Source of the DNA: Anastrepha obliqua
Lineage: Eukaryota > Arthropoda > Insecta > Diptera > Tephritidae
Direction: 5' to 3'
NCBI RefSeq assembly: GCF_027943255.1
Contig: NC_072895.1
Coordinates: forward strand, 44,614,001 to 44,678,000
Length of the DNA: 64,000 nt
The first letter of the stretch is position 1. Each line of letters opens with the position of its first letter. A program made the translations under genes and the position numbers. Shown here piece by piece: positions 1 to 11,534 of the stretch. The notes beneath the pieces are model-generated. The model was not told where the DNA came from. It did not search any database and saw only the letters and a program-made list of their open reading frames with translations.

Positions 1-456
1 ACCGACGACAATTGATTCGTTTGAGCCGAGCACTGCGAGAAAAACGGCCGCAATACGCCGATAGACACGACAAAGTTATTTTGCAACATGACAATGCTCG
101 GCCACATGTTGCACAAGTGGTCAAAACATACTTAGAAACGCTCAAATGGGATGTCCTACCCCACCCGCCGTATAGTCCAGACCTTGCGCCATCCGATTAC
201 TATCTCTTCCGATCGATGCAACATGGCCTGGCTGACCAGCACTTCCGTAATTACGATGAAGTCAAAAAATGGATCGATTCGTGGATTGCGGCAAAACCGA
301 CCGAATTTTTCACAAAGGGAATCCGTGAATTGCCAGAAAGATGGGAAAAAGTAGTAGTAAGCGATGGACAATACTTTGAATATTAAATTTGTAACCATTT
401 TACGTCAATAAAGTTTCAAATTTCGAAAAAAAACCGCACGAACTTATTCATAGTCC
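1..456 (+). mobile_element. mariner (DD34D), 3' part, cut by the window edge
   Basis: This is the right-hand third of a mariner element nearly identical to the full copy at 55493-56773. It ends with an inverted-repeat terminus (about 430-456, ending CATAGTCC) followed by a TA at 457-458, as expected for mariner insertion. The terminal 16 bases are the exact complement of the left terminus of the other copy, whereas that copy's own right end differs at two bases, so this copy keeps the more symmetrical right end. The left part lies outside the window. Confidence 0.95.
3..386 (+). CDS. mariner transposase, C-terminal portion (partial)
   Basis: The frame is open from the window edge to TAA at 384-386. 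It carries the second catalytic aspartate in QHDNARPH and the third in PSDYYLF, 34 residues apart, which is the DD34D signature of mariner transposases. YSPDLAP lies just before the third aspartate. It differs from the 55-kb copy at only about five residues, including the usual asparagine after the second aspartate where the other copy has isoleucine. The protein cuts and joins DNA at TA sites in the nucleus. Whether the missing N-terminal part is intact cannot be seen here. Confidence 0.93.
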   Translation, partial: RRQLIRLSRALREKRPQYADRHDKVILQHDNARPHVAQVVKTYLETLKWDVLPHPPYSPDLAPSDYYLFRSMQHGLADQHFRNYDEVKKWIDSWIAAKPTEFFTKGIRELPERWEKVVVSDGQYFEY

Positions 457-458
457 TA

Positions 459-909
459 TTATATACATATATTAAATCTATTAAATCTACCTTAACAAAA
501 AAAAAACGACCACTTAAAATTTAGAAGTCTGATGCTTTCACTACCATGAAGGCTAGATAATTTCATGGCATCTTCACCGCTTAAGTTTGCAAAAAAAGCT
601 TCTCTGGTGTCGGGTGAAATTCAAAAGAATCAAAAACAAAATGTACGCTTTTCAGGGGACCGCGTACGTGGGAAGGTAAGGGATGGCGGTAGGGACAACA
701 AATCGTATCGGAGGGTAGAGGTGAAATGGTTCGTTTCGGACGTAACGGGAAACTTTTTAATTTTACATAGATACTTTTTTCTAACACCTTATGATTTTCT
801 TGATGTAGTTTCTATTTATTATATTTATCTCTAATGATACCTAATTTTTTTCTGAAGTAGTTGATAATGTTTTGAATTTTTACCAAGCGTATTCAAATTG
901 ATGTAATAT
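459..909. other. no gene recognised
   Basis: AT-rich DNA. A short open frame at 565-834 has no recognisable domain, and its translation runs into low-complexity hydrophobic sequence. Nothing else was identified. Confidence 0.6.
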
Positions 910-1200
910 TTACATTATTTGAGAAATATATACAGGTAAGTATTTGCTGACGTAATATTTATTTGTTTCTTCAGTTATAGTAGATAAAAGATCATCACCA
1001 ATAAAGAGCGAGGTTACATTTTCTGGAAATATTTTCATCCTTGGAGTACCTTGAAAACCCTGTTGATTTCTTGGCCTCTCAGTTTCGGGCCAAAAAATTT
1101 TGGCAACTTCATCTTCAGAATCACTTGAACCTGGTAATTGTAGTACTCTTTGTCTTGGTGAAAAATTGAGTCCGAAAACTCTTCTGAAGTAGTTTCCTGT
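910..1200 (-). pseudogene. piggyBac-like transposase fragment (start of the DDE domain)
   Basis: On the minus strand one frame stays open from about 1200 down to a stop near 910. It reads an acidic serine stretch (SSDSEDE), then a proline-rich linker, then PENVTSLFIGDDLLSTITEE followed by TNKYY. The pattern 'P-E-N ... F ... DD-L-L ... I ... E-E-T-N-x-Y' is typical of the start of the piggyBac transposase domain (DDE_Tnp_1_7), which moves DNA between TTAA sites. No catalytic aspartates were found downstream, and the frame upstream of 1200 is broken, so this is a short remnant. It could also derive from a domesticated PGBD-type gene, but its isolation argues for a dead transposon. Confidence 0.5.
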
Positions 1201-2384
1201 CTAAAAGGCTATCCTCAAAGTTCTCTTCTGAGTATGTAATATAGGTATAAGTACAATTCTGTACAATTTTAGCTGAAACATGGGAATCTAATTTTATCTC
1301 ATTCGAAATAAAAAAATAATGGTTATCATCACATTCAAATGTATGCACACGGGAGTGTTGTTGAGTTTAATGAAAAGCACAAATATCTACACACAGTAGG
1401 TAATGTATTAAGCGCACTGCATGTAAGTTTCGCCTTCTTGCTAGAAATAAATGTCGTCGATGTTCAGCTGCTTCATTTTTAGTAACAAAAATTCAGTCTG
1501 CATGGATATCGATCGATCTCATGCATCTAAAAAAGCATCCAACAAAATACAAGATATTTTTCCATGGAGCGAAATTATCCACGGGCGACGCTTCACACAG
1601 TTCGCGAAGCATCTCCAAGTATTTTCGACATTTCGGAATTTCATAATTTCTATGTACATATTATGGGATGGAGTATTTCTTCTTTTTAAAGGAGGGGTAA
1701 GCTTAATTTGGTGGAAAAGATGAATTTTGTATCATTTTTTAGGATAAACAGATTGTGATATTTCTCTAAATTTTCATAGCAAAATTTTGAAAATTTAGCG
1801 AATGATAGAGAATCTCCGAAGGTGCCTCGATATAAAATTCTTATGCAGTTTACATCATAACTTACAACAAAATCATCTAAGACAAAACAATTAAAATTTC
1901 TTTGTTAAGGAGACATTTCTTGGCGTATTTCTGTCAGGACTTTTTTCGATTTTTCTGCTTTTTTTAATTTTTCGTAGCACTTAAAAACCGAAAACCGATT
2001 TTCATTAAAAAAATTTGCAATCTGTTACTGGAAGATTGATAATTAATAAGAAAAAAAACAGAAAAAGCTGACAGTGATACTTAGAAAATTATGTGGATAA
2101 GTTCTGTGCAAAATTTCAAAACGATTGGTCGAGATATTGAGTTATGGCGTTCTCGGTTTTCAAAAACCATAATAAGAAATAATTGAAACATTTTGTGAAG
2201 GTAAAGTAATACTAAATATTTGAAGGTTTCGTAGCAGAAGTTAGGGGTGAGTATTTATTGACATTTCATCACGGAAAGACATGCAACATCATGAAAGACA
2301 ACAACATTTCCAAAAAAAAATACCTACATTTTTATACGAAGTTCTGTGATGAGTGTTCATCACTCGCTCAGGACAACTTATGGC
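1201..2384. other. no gene recognised
   Basis: AT-rich sequence with several short open frames on both strands, none with a domain I recognise. The frame at 1451-1723 has a normal-looking amino-acid mix but no known motif. Confidence 0.6.
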
Positions 2385-2812
2385 GATCAGCGATGAGGTC
2401 CATTTTTGGCTTAATGGGTATGTCAATAAGCTAAATTGCCGTATTTGGGCTGAAGAGTAACCTGAAGCCATTCAAGAACCCATCCCAACAAGACGGTGCT
2501 ACTTGCCGCTTCGTCGTCGCTTGGGTGAGCAATTAATCCCTCGTCTCGAACCAGTGGATCACTGGATTGGCTATAAAGATCGGGTGATATCCCAACTTTG
2601 GACTTTTATTTGTAGGAGTATGTATAGCCTAATTTTTTAAATGCTTTGTGGATAAACCAGCTTCGATTGCGGCATTGGATCACAATATTACTAAAGTTAT
2701 TCAAGAGATATCGATCGAAGTCGTCCAGCGAGTCATTCAAAATTGGTGTTTACGGATGACCGAATCACGGCGCAGTTGCAGCCAACATTTGAAAGGGATT
2801 ATCTTTTAAAAA
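2385..2812 (+). pseudogene. DD41D mariner-like transposase remnant
   Basis: The translation begins with ISDEVHFWLNGYVNKLNCRI, the conserved block around the first catalytic aspartate in this transposase group. An in-frame TAA follows. After a large internal deletion there is a QDGATC block with the second aspartate. In the same broad frame a C-terminal block reads FVDKPASIAALDHNITKVIQ and ends near GIIF, as family members do. The third aspartate block is not recognisable. There are stops and frameshifts throughout, so it is not functional. Terminal inverted repeats could not be placed. Confidence 0.75.
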
Positions 2813-4503
2813 TAAATGTCATGCGAATAAATTTTAATTTCCGTTGTTTTATTTCAATTTAAAATCCAATACCTCTAAATTGATCAGCCTTTACTATTTT
2901 CCAATCTGTCAAGTTGTTAACGATTTGTGGTAGCTTCAATATTGGCTAATAGAAACGCCATTTTTTTGTAATTTTATGCAATTTATGTCCATCCGAGAAA
3001 GATTAGCTTCAAAATGCTAAGCACCCTGCATAAATCCGAGCATTCTGTGCTTAGTTATTGGCGTACATTCATAGTTTTGGCATTTATTTTATAAGATGTA
3101 GAGATGCACACATACAGATTAAAGTGCTCTAAATAAAGTTTGTGTAAGCTGATGTGCATATATGTATAAAAAACAAAAACAAAAAAAAAAATATATATAT
3201 GTATATGCATATGTGGACCTGTATGTGCAGTTGAAGGAGGCAAAAAACCCCTAAAGAACTTAAATTAAATAAACCTAGTACAACTGGTGAAGAGATTAAA
3301 ATTAGAGATTAAATATTTAAGAGTACTGCAATAACAATGATTTACACATCCAAAGACAAATATGAATTAAATTGCTTTTATTTTAATTGCAAAACTGCAA
3401 TTAAAAACCCGAATAATTTGTGGGGCATATATTTTCTGCGTATTTATAAGCAATTTTATATGTATGTGTGTATAAATAAAATAATCGGTGGCAAGAGCCT
3501 GGAAGGAGACTTGGTTTTAAAACACAAGATGATGTATGTGTGTGCATTGCGTATATACATAAGTACATACATGTGTATGTAATGAAGATAAAATTCATTG
3601 TTGGGGAGTACAGCGAATACTCAAGGAAGCGAGGCAAGCGGCTTTAAATTGCGATTGACACAGGCGCACAAGTCACATTATATTTGCTTACACATGAATG
3701 AAAGCTAGCAAGTGCATGTGTGTGTAGCATTTAAATGCATGCGTGCAAATAATTTGACTTTTCTGTGTAATTTTGCTTTTAAATGACACGCAAATTGTCA
3801 ATATTGTTTGTTATGTATTCACATATTTACACACATACAATTATACGCAAATATATCAACTGTCGCAGCGCAGTTGAGAAAGTGTGGAAATCAAATTTTA
3901 TGTCAAAACTTTTAACAGCTTAGTAGGAAGTTTTTCAAAAAGCTTTCACAGGATATATTCACAACATATGACATACATACGTGTATATAGCCAGGGTTGA
4001 TTAAAACTAATGGTTTGGTAATTTTCATGAATTTTTAAAATCGTACAAATTTTTTGGCATAGAATTTTTTGATGTGTCATAAACTTTAATGCCACTTTTG
4101 ACATGGCAAATTTGGCTGTTTTTCTCCTTCATCAGTCACTTAATTTCACTGATGGGACATATTGTTATGTATTATATATAAGAGCTTGAGCTATGACACA
4201 CGGTGGGCGCGTTTCATACAACTGTCGGTCATAAATGGTAAAAATTGAGCTGGAAACCACAAATTTGGTATGTAAGCTTCTTTGATTTGGGTTACATAAC
4301 GGTATTTTTAAAATTATTATATTTTCATAACTACTAAAGCTATACTGCTCTATCTTAATAAATAAGTATATCTTTGACTCTGTATCTACTATTTATTTAA
4401 TTTCTTTCTAAATATACTTAGTCTTGTCATAAATTTTGTGAAAAATTTTACAATGCGTACGGCGAGAACAAATCGCAGAAATTTCCACTATTTTTCCTTT
4501 TGT
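2813..4503. other. no gene recognised; microsatellite tracts
   Basis: AT-rich DNA with a run of A followed by alternating TA/TG at about 3180-3215 and several TGTG/TATG-rich stretches between 3460 and 3730. Short open frames here are low in complexity. Confidence 0.6.
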
Positions 4504-4564
4504 TCGTATGCATTGTCTACTCATAAATTATACTCAGTTTCGTGGGAAATTTCGGTTGTTTACA

Positions 4565-5330
4565 ATGGAATGGGGAGCTAAGGAAAATCGCATTCCAGTG
4601 ATTGCATTACAAAAGTGTAGTAAGAGTGCAAATGAGATTTACGAATTGCTGAAGAACTTAATATATATTTTTATATATATATTTTTCCCAAACGTCTGGA
4701 GTGACAGGCAGAAAAAGAAGTGGTCGTCCTCGCGTGGTCCAAGCCAGTGTAGCCATAAAAGCCGTTCGAGAAAGAACTCGCAGAAATCCCCTTGGTAAGC
4801 AGAAAGTCATGTCCAGGGAAATGAATGTATCCATATCTATGTCAAGACTAATTAGAGATGATCTCCACATGAAAGCCTTCCGTCGCTCAACTGGTCATCT
4901 TTTGACAACGCGCTTGAAGAAAATTAAACTCGACAGATGCAAGTAGCTTCTTCGGTGGCACGCGGTCAATGGCCATGAAAATATTATTTTCACAGATGAG
5001 AAAATTATCACTGTTTACGAAGTTTTAATAAGCAAAATGACAAAATCTATGCTAAAACTTCTAAAGACGCAAAAGATCTTGTTCCAAAGGTTCAGCGTGG
5101 TCACCATCCAGCCTCCATAATGGTTTAGTAGAGAATGTCTTGTAAAGGCGTTACATCTCTTCATTTCCGCGAAAAAGGGATTAATACCGGAACAAAAGTG
5201 TAGGAGAAAAGGAGGTTTTCTTAGAAAGTGTGGTGAAGCAAGTGAACAGTACTCTCTTCAATGGAGAGTGTTGGATCTTCCAGCAAGATTCCGCTTCAGG
5301 CCATAAGGAAAAACCACCTAGCAGTGGCTA
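4565..5330 (+). pseudogene. maT-like (DD37D-type) Tc1/mariner transposase remnant
   Basis: An ATG at 4565 opens a frame beginning MEWGAKENR. An AT-rich insertion at about 4660-4690 shifts the frame, and the helix-turn-helix linker and second DNA-binding half continue from 4701: GRKRSGRPRVV, VRERTRRNPLGKQKVMSREM, then RSTGHLLT. A stop follows at 4944-4946. The next blocks, in shifted frames, are NGHENIIFTDEKI with the first catalytic aspartate, then VQRGHHPASIMV, GVTSLHF and, near 5290, a QQDSASGHK-like site for the second aspartate. The third catalytic block is missing. The order and wording of the blocks match the maT/DD37D branch of the IS630-Tc1-mariner superfamily. Multiple stops make it a dead copy. 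Confidence 0.75.
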
Positions 5331-5639
5331 AAAATATTGATTTTAACATTTTTTTTGCTGGCGGTCTTCTGCATTTTCTACACACAAAATAATTTCGAGC
5401 ATTCCTTCCATAAAAGGAGAAGTAAAATGGGTCAAAAAACAAATATATAAAGAAAATCATCGCTATATATATAAATGGGGATTTAGCAAGTGAAGAAAAA
5501 ATATTAAAGCAAAAGGATAAATAATTTTCGTTTTTCTTCTTTTTACATTTAAAATTAGGAAAAAACTGTAGTTTACAATACTCTATTTTTCAATATTTTA
5601 AAATTCATATGAACACAAATTAAATAAACATTTTTTCTA

Positions 5640-6560
5640 TCCTTGTTCACTCCGCTCGGGAGCATAGCGTCTCGCCCAGACTCTTCCATCGTACACGGTT
5701 CTGGGCTGTTGGTTTTGCGCCGTTCCATGAGATGTGGGCATCTACTAGCACGCGCAACTTCGACCTTCTTCAAATATTCTTTGGCCGACCGCGTCCTCTA
5801 CTCACTTGCGTATTTCAGCCCAGTGCCATTCTCGTCATGCTATCTGGTGGTTTTCTAAGCGTGTGGCCTAACCATCGCCAATCTCTGCTTTTGATTTGAC
5901 ATAGGTTCCTCATTTGATGATCTCCACAGCAAGTCGTTGCTGATGGTTTTGGGTCAGAATATTCTACAGATAACGCGGCAGCATTTGTAGCCTCTGTGTG
6001 ATGGTATTAGAGACCAGCCATATTTCACTTCCGTTTAATAATACTCACTTAACACATGGACTGAATATTCGCTTTTTAGAGCGCCAGGAGATTTTTGCAC
6101 TCGCTCACACTGTTTGCATTCGCACGAACGCCGCCCTTGATTTGTTTAGCCTGAAATTGACATCTTCATTTGCTCCGCCGTCTGCCGTGATAGTGCAGCC
6201 GTGGTAGCAGAAGCTTTCGATAAATTTCACCGAGCAACCGTCAATAATTGTATGTCTTGCTTTATTGTGATTGACTTTCCCAGCTTTGGTCTTGGCGGTG
6301 TTGACCTCCAGTCTGACAGTGCGCGCCAGCGTAACTTGGCTGCCTTCTTCGCTTGCCAGAGGTGCCAGAGCTAAGTCCAGGTCCTCAAGATGTCCGGTGA
6401 AACTCCAAGCGATGTTTCTTTTATGCAGGGTCACTTAGCTCATGACGTCGTCCTGGACGATGGCGAAGAGAAGGGGTGACAGGGGCTACCCTACTTTGCC
6501 GTTTGTTTCCGTTGTGAATCACTGCCAGTTCGAAGGTCTCATAAAGAGCTCAGATGAGGC
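5640..6560 (-). pseudogene. non-LTR retrotransposon RT and C-terminal remnant (RTE/CR1-like)
   Basis: Reading the minus strand from 6560 downwards gives the RT palm block PLSPLLFAIVQDDVMS, a damaged active-site region (LDLALAPLA where a YADD box is expected), then GLEVNTAKTKA-like and ESFCYHGCTITADGGANEDV, typical thumb motifs of fly non-LTR RTs. After a frameshift come a WRWLGHTLRKPPDSMTR block and a GRGRPKNTWRR-like basic tail ending near 5640. It lacks the endonuclease and its catalytic box, so it is a truncated, inactive insertion. It belongs to the same broad type as 11535-12795 and 41830-42299 but is not close to them. Confidence 0.8.
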
Positions 6561-8903
6561 GGAATATTTTAGCTGGAACTCCCTTTCCCATCCTACTCAT
6601 AATTTTTACTTTTCTTACCATTTAATTTAAAATAAAGAAAAAGATTTAGTTTATGTGATGTCTGTCGAATGCTGTAAAAGCAAAGGTTATACTAAAACTT
6701 AACTTATGACCACAATCTTCCACTGTGCGACGGCAGATTAAAAAAGAAGGCGTGTAATTCGTTCAAGGGAAGTATTGGCTATAAAAGCAATGACTTATAA
6801 ACGAGAGTTTAATAGAGATTCAGTTAAAGACGATCAGCGATCAGGCAGACCAACCCAGGTGACGTTTGACGTTTGTAGGCATTGCTGAAAAGTTGAAACT
6901 TACTGCTTTAGGTTGTAGGTTTCAGCGGGAATTAAATTGACAAAACTGTTGGAATACCTACTACCGATGACCATTTTAAACACCCTCCATAATTATCTTG
7001 GCTTGACTATCGAAGGTAAACGCATGATGGGTGTCGAGAATTATTGAATTATTGTAGTAAAAATAACGATAAATTTATGCTCTAAATTGACGCGTGATTT
7101 CACAATAAAACAAAAACGTGTTGGTTATGATGCCGTCGACTATTTTTCGACGATTTCTGCCTATTTATACAAATTTTTATGTAAATAAAACTTATGGAAG
7201 ATCAGAAAAGTACACTAACCTCAAAAAAGAATATAATTTAATTTTCAATTTCGCACCCCTTCTTCTACACTGTGCGAATATTTAGACATCCCCAGACATG
7301 CAAGCAATATTTCAAAAGGCTGATTTTTTGAACAATCATTCATAACAGTTAACAACGAAATAATTTTTCATTTCCCCATGCAAAAATACAAGCGGGCACA
7401 TGCGTGTATTTATCTGGTGTAATAAATTTCATGTGCTTTTTTTTAATCAGGCTAAAACTTTTCGCACTGCCTACATCCTTACCTCAAATGTCTCTTACAA
7501 AGTATGCAATTGAAAACACAATAGACACAATCAATCAAAGTGGCTTTGGCGTTATTTGGAGGGGTTGCAGAATGACAATCTACTGCTGCTACAGTTTCCA
7601 ACCCTCCAGAGGCGCAATCCTCGCAGCCCATCCAGCCAACTCCCCAGAGATGTCGTACATAAGCACAGTGGCCGTTTGCTGCTTCGCTGCATTTCAAATG
7701 AAAGCAAATTATATGGACTGCAATGAGCGCTTTGTTCACTTGATTTCGCACAACATTTTGTACGCAATTTAAGTGAAATCCAGATTTTCGTGGATATTTT
7801 CATTTTTCAAATATGTATTTACTTTTATTGCGCCGAAATGCATTTTTCAAATGTGCTAATGTGTTGCGAGGAAATGAAAGCCATATGTAGAGAAAAAACA
7901 AATACCGTAAACGAAGCCTTTGGTAAAAGCATCTTTTATGCCTTTTTGAGATAGAAAATGGAAGAATTATTAACTTTGTGCTTTGGCTTAGAGATGCTCT
8001 TTTAAATAAATATGAAAGTACGTGAAATAAATCTTTACCTTAAGAGGATGGGTTTTGTGCATAAGTCCACGCAAAAGGAAAAAGTTTTTGACTGCCACAC
8101 AAATTCCAATTTCAGGCAAGTATTTGTTGGGTTACAACCAAACACTAGTATGATGGCGAGTTAAACTAAGATTCGTACCCTGGTGAAACCACTCCCTCGC
8201 ATTCGGCTTAAGTGTTCATCAGGCTCTGTAGCACCTGTCCACTACGAGCCGGCGTCTATCTTGAAACAAGCAACTTACTATAGAAATCTAATATAAAACA
8301 AAATACTCCAGGATCTGGTTTTGCGCTTAGTTTGGGATCTGCTCATTATAACCAACTATCAATGAAAAGTAATGGAAAACCTCAGATAAGAAACCTCTTC
8401 CTTGTATTGACGACCACTGTCAATGCATTAAGAACCAGAATTTGTAGGCCCACACTTGGAATATCTGATTTTTTAATGAGAAAGATGCAAGAGATATAGA
8501 TGCTGTTTGATCTTCTCTATAGATCAAATTGTGTTTTCAGTGCCAATGTATGATGCGAGTGGAGGAGCAAGGCAAGAAGGCCATTGGATCTTACGATGCC
8601 TACTACTTCACTTATTCCGAGCTGTCCTTGCCCTGAAATGAAGATTATGAAAAATATACTGCTTCATATGATCGCTTAGACATAAAATTATTCCTTTACA
8701 AAAGCACATGAACCTAGGAGGCTATGCCCTGATCAAAAAACTTTACACCAAATTATTAATTTTGCGATGGGTGGAAAGCAAGATACTAGAGACTTAGTCG
8801 TATTCACCATCCGACGATCTAACAGACAATATAAGAATCGAGTTTGCTTAAGGGTGGTTGTGTTTTTTATTGAAACAAGCGCGTTAGCAATGCGAGATGT
8901 AAA
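6561..8903. other. no gene recognised; weak Tc1-like trace
   Basis: Around 6715-6870 on the plus strand there are isolated words (STVRRQIKKEGV, SVKDDQRSGRPTQVTFD) that resemble the DNA-binding linker of Tc1-type transposases, but stops interrupt them. An open frame at 7404-7772 has no motif I recognise. The rest is unassigned AT-rich DNA. Confidence 0.45.
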
Positions 8904-8922
8904 GTTAGGTTAGGTTAGGTTA
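8904..8922. repeat. short (TTAGG)n tract at a LINE 3' end
   Basis: Three full TTAGG units plus TTA stand immediately beyond the 3' end of the minus-strand LINE remnant at 8924-9712. The position suggests it is the simple-repeat tail of that retrotransposon rather than telomeric DNA. Confidence 0.7.
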
Positions 8923-8923
8923 T

Positions 8924-9712
8924 ATGGTTATCCGCGCTAAGGCCTACTTGTGAGAGAAACACAAATTTGGCCCATTGTGATAGGAGATGATACAAGAGGA
9001 AATACAGGAAAGAGAGGATAGGGGGGAGGGAGTTGAGTTTGAGAGTTGTGAAGAAGACCGAATGGTGGTATGAACCGAGAGAAAGGGGCTGGGATGATTC
9101 CACTTCATCTTCTAGACAGCTGCTGTAGAAAGGATTTGAGGCAATACCAAGGCTTACCACGTAAATGCCTAATGTACAATGCTCGGAAATGACACGTACT
9201 AAATTCGTGAGCTGCGGCTCTGCAGATCCTTCGAGTGCCTGTGATTCATATATGGTTAGAACGATCTCACATTTGTGTACCTACTCAACTTCCTCTAATT
9301 TTACGTAGAACCCACCTTTCCTGATGGGTGTTCAAAAGTGTTTAAGAGTACCCAACCCTCTCATTGCGCAAGGAAACCACCTCAAAGACCTCCTGTCTAA
9401 CTAAATCATCTTCCAGCATCTTCCGGCAATGTTGCTGTGGTTAGGAAACTAAATGAGTGTATTGCTCAAAGACTCAGATGCAGTCGAGAGGGAAGTCAGT
9501 AATTGCTCGACTAAATTTAAGCACATTAAAAAAAGGTCATATATAATATATTGTAATATAACATTAACAGTAGTTACAAAAGTAAGCAACCAATGAACTG
9601 TTTCTGTGATTGCGGCTACCTCTGTTGGAAAGACACTCCAGTGGTCCGGTTGCCTTGAGGTTGAAGGGGAGTTTAAGTTAGTTACGATATAAATGTTGAG
9701 AAACAACTTGGG
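8924..9712 (-). pseudogene. I/LOA-like LINE, RNase H and 3' tail remnant
   Basis: This is a degraded copy of the 3' part of the element at 23040-25215. Minus-strand translation gives an RNase H segment (PDHWSVFPTEVAAITETVHW matching PDHCSVFQAEVSAIKEAVDW in the other copy). It is followed by VSLRNERVG and then LGIASNPFYSSCLEDEVESS, which aligns with LGIASSLFGRNCLEDEVESS. Stops and frameshifts separate these blocks, and the RT domain is absent. It is a 5'-truncated dead insertion ending in a TTAGG-type tail. Confidence 0.8.
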
Positions 9713-10927
9713 GTTTATTTATCATAACCTTGCACCGCCCCACGCATCTCAGTTTGTAGGCGGATATGTGACTAAAAATAATAGTAATATCTCTCCACAA
9801 GTAACGCATTCGCTGCCAAGGTCTCCAATGACAGTCTTATGTGCCCCCAATTCGAGTTATCACTACGTGTGAAGAGTTTAGAGATTATTAAGCCGATAAA
9901 GAAGAATTCACAGAAGGAGCTGAGTGAGAATGACTTTGGATTCCAAAGCAAAAATGTTATACTTATAGGCATTGGTGACCAGCGATAACACTTTTCATTT
10001 TATTGCCGAATTTCTGGAATTTTTCGACGTTTAAGGCCGTTTTCACAAAAAATTTACCATATGTTGAAAATGCAGTAAGAGAATGCTCAAACTTTGGCCA
10101 AAACTGTCGATGTGTATGTAAGAGATTAAAGTGCTGGTGCTCGTTAAAGCACAAAACCTGCACCGCTTTGGGTACCAATACTTGTGCGTATATGTACATA
10201 CTTAGTTACATGTATGGGTGTACAATAAAAATGAATTGCGTCACATGCATGCATAATGTATGTATGTATGTACACCTCCTACAATTGCACGTTTTTGTAT
10301 TAATGTATGGTTATACAAAGTATTCAGATTTAATGCCGGCAGCATTGGCAGTTGCACGTGTCTCAAGTGGATTCCTCGCTTTGAATGTATGGTATCCCTT
10401 TATGTACTTCACATACGAAATATACACACATTTTTTTACCAATTCACTTTTATTGGAAAACTGATGCCTTCGAAGGGCATGGAAACCCAAATGAGAGAGT
10501 AAATAATAGTCAGCAATGTGCAGTACATACCATACATACACCTACTCAAACAGGTGATATAGGAACCTGGGAGTATTATAAAATTGAAACCTGCTCGTGT
10601 CTGAAAATTGAAAATATTCAAGAGCAGAAGGTATTTGATGCCTTTGTGACAACAGCGGAATCTAAAACAATGGATTTTAACATTATTGTTCTACTAAATA
10701 TGCCAAATTTAACTGAAAGAAAGGATAAATAGAGAATTGTGCATTCTTTTCATTCCAGTTTTTGCAGGTGGATCAAATCGTATCTTTGCAACTGCGGTAA
10801 CATTTTTTAACGACGCAACATTGGAGGTCCCACAATCTAGCATTAAAAGACCTCTCTCTTTCTCTTTCCTTAGAACACGTACGGTATTTGAGGACAACTT
10901 AATATTAAAACTATATATATACATATA
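9713..10927. other. no gene recognised
   Basis: Unassigned DNA with a GTATGTATGTATGTA tract at about 10258-10272. Frames at 10003-10464 and 10385-10732 are open but show no domain, and codon content drifts into low complexity. Confidence 0.55.
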
Positions 10928-11522
10928 TAGGGTCCGCCATATAACTTTACGGAATTAAAAATGCTATAAAAAAGAAACTACTCAATATTTTTCCAATTTT
11001 TTTTTTATTTTGAAGTACAATCCTTCCAGTTAATGATGCTCGGCTAGCCATGCACTATCCCATACGATCGGTCCAATTTTTCAACACATTTTCGATTGTA
11101 TGCGGCTGTATTTCAGCTATGACATCGGGTATGTTGGTCTTCAGTGCATCAATTGTTACTGGTTTGGTTGCATAACACTGGTCTTTGATGGCACCCCAAA
11201 GATAATAATCCAACGGCGTCAAATCGCAGCTCCATTGACGGTTACGGCCACTCCTCGCTCATTAACGCACATACGCTTCATTCGGTGCTTTTCTTCTTCC
11301 CATTGCCGTACGTAATTTTCGTACACATTCCGAAACATTACCATGATTTTCAAAGTAATGCCGCAATATTTCCCAGCGTTCTTTGAGCGTATACACAACC
11401 ATTTTCGTTCAGCGGAAGAATAAAACTAATTTTCGTCAAATCAGGTGGCAGCTAAGTATTACCACCTGATATTCTTCAAATAATACCTAGTTCAAATCCG
11501 TAACGATAGATGGCGGGCCCTG
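10928..11522 (-). mobile_element. DD41D-type element, 595-bp internal-deletion derivative
   Basis: The ends form an inverted repeat of about 25 bases (AGGGTCCGCCATATAACTTT on the left; the right end read inwards begins CAGGGCCCGCCATCTATCGT). Both sides are flanked by TA (10926-10927 and 11523-11524). The same termini occur at 54081-54686. The interior keeps only the first 46 codons and the last part of the transposase, both on the minus strand, so it cannot mobilise itself but keeps ends that a family transposase could recognise. Confidence 0.88.
11033..11402 (-). pseudogene. transposase remnant inside the 595-bp DD41D derivative
   Basis: ATG at 11402 begins MVVYTLKERWEILRHYFENH, the N-terminal helix of the family. 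The frame ends at TAA (11262-11264) after 46 residues, at the deletion junction. Beyond it the C-terminal part resumes in pieces: SCDLTPLDYYLWGAIK with the third catalytic aspartate, then CYATKPVTIDALKTNI and IENVLKNWTDRMGYCMASR. The whole middle, including the first two catalytic residues, is missing. The 54-kb sibling has a different internal deletion. Confidence 0.85.
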
Positions 11523-11534
11523 TATAAGACCCTT

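Noticed and set aside
6715..6870. Tc1-like DNA-binding words (RSGRPTQVT, STVRRQIKKEG)
   Set aside because: Too short and stop-ridden to call a feature; left as a remark on the interval.
7404..7772. Overlapping open frames on both strands
   Set aside because: Normal length for chance in this window, no domain, no splice context I could defend.
8140..8290. GATTCGTACCCTGG resembling a B box
   Set aside because: No A box at the expected distance and no similarity to the SINEs in the window.
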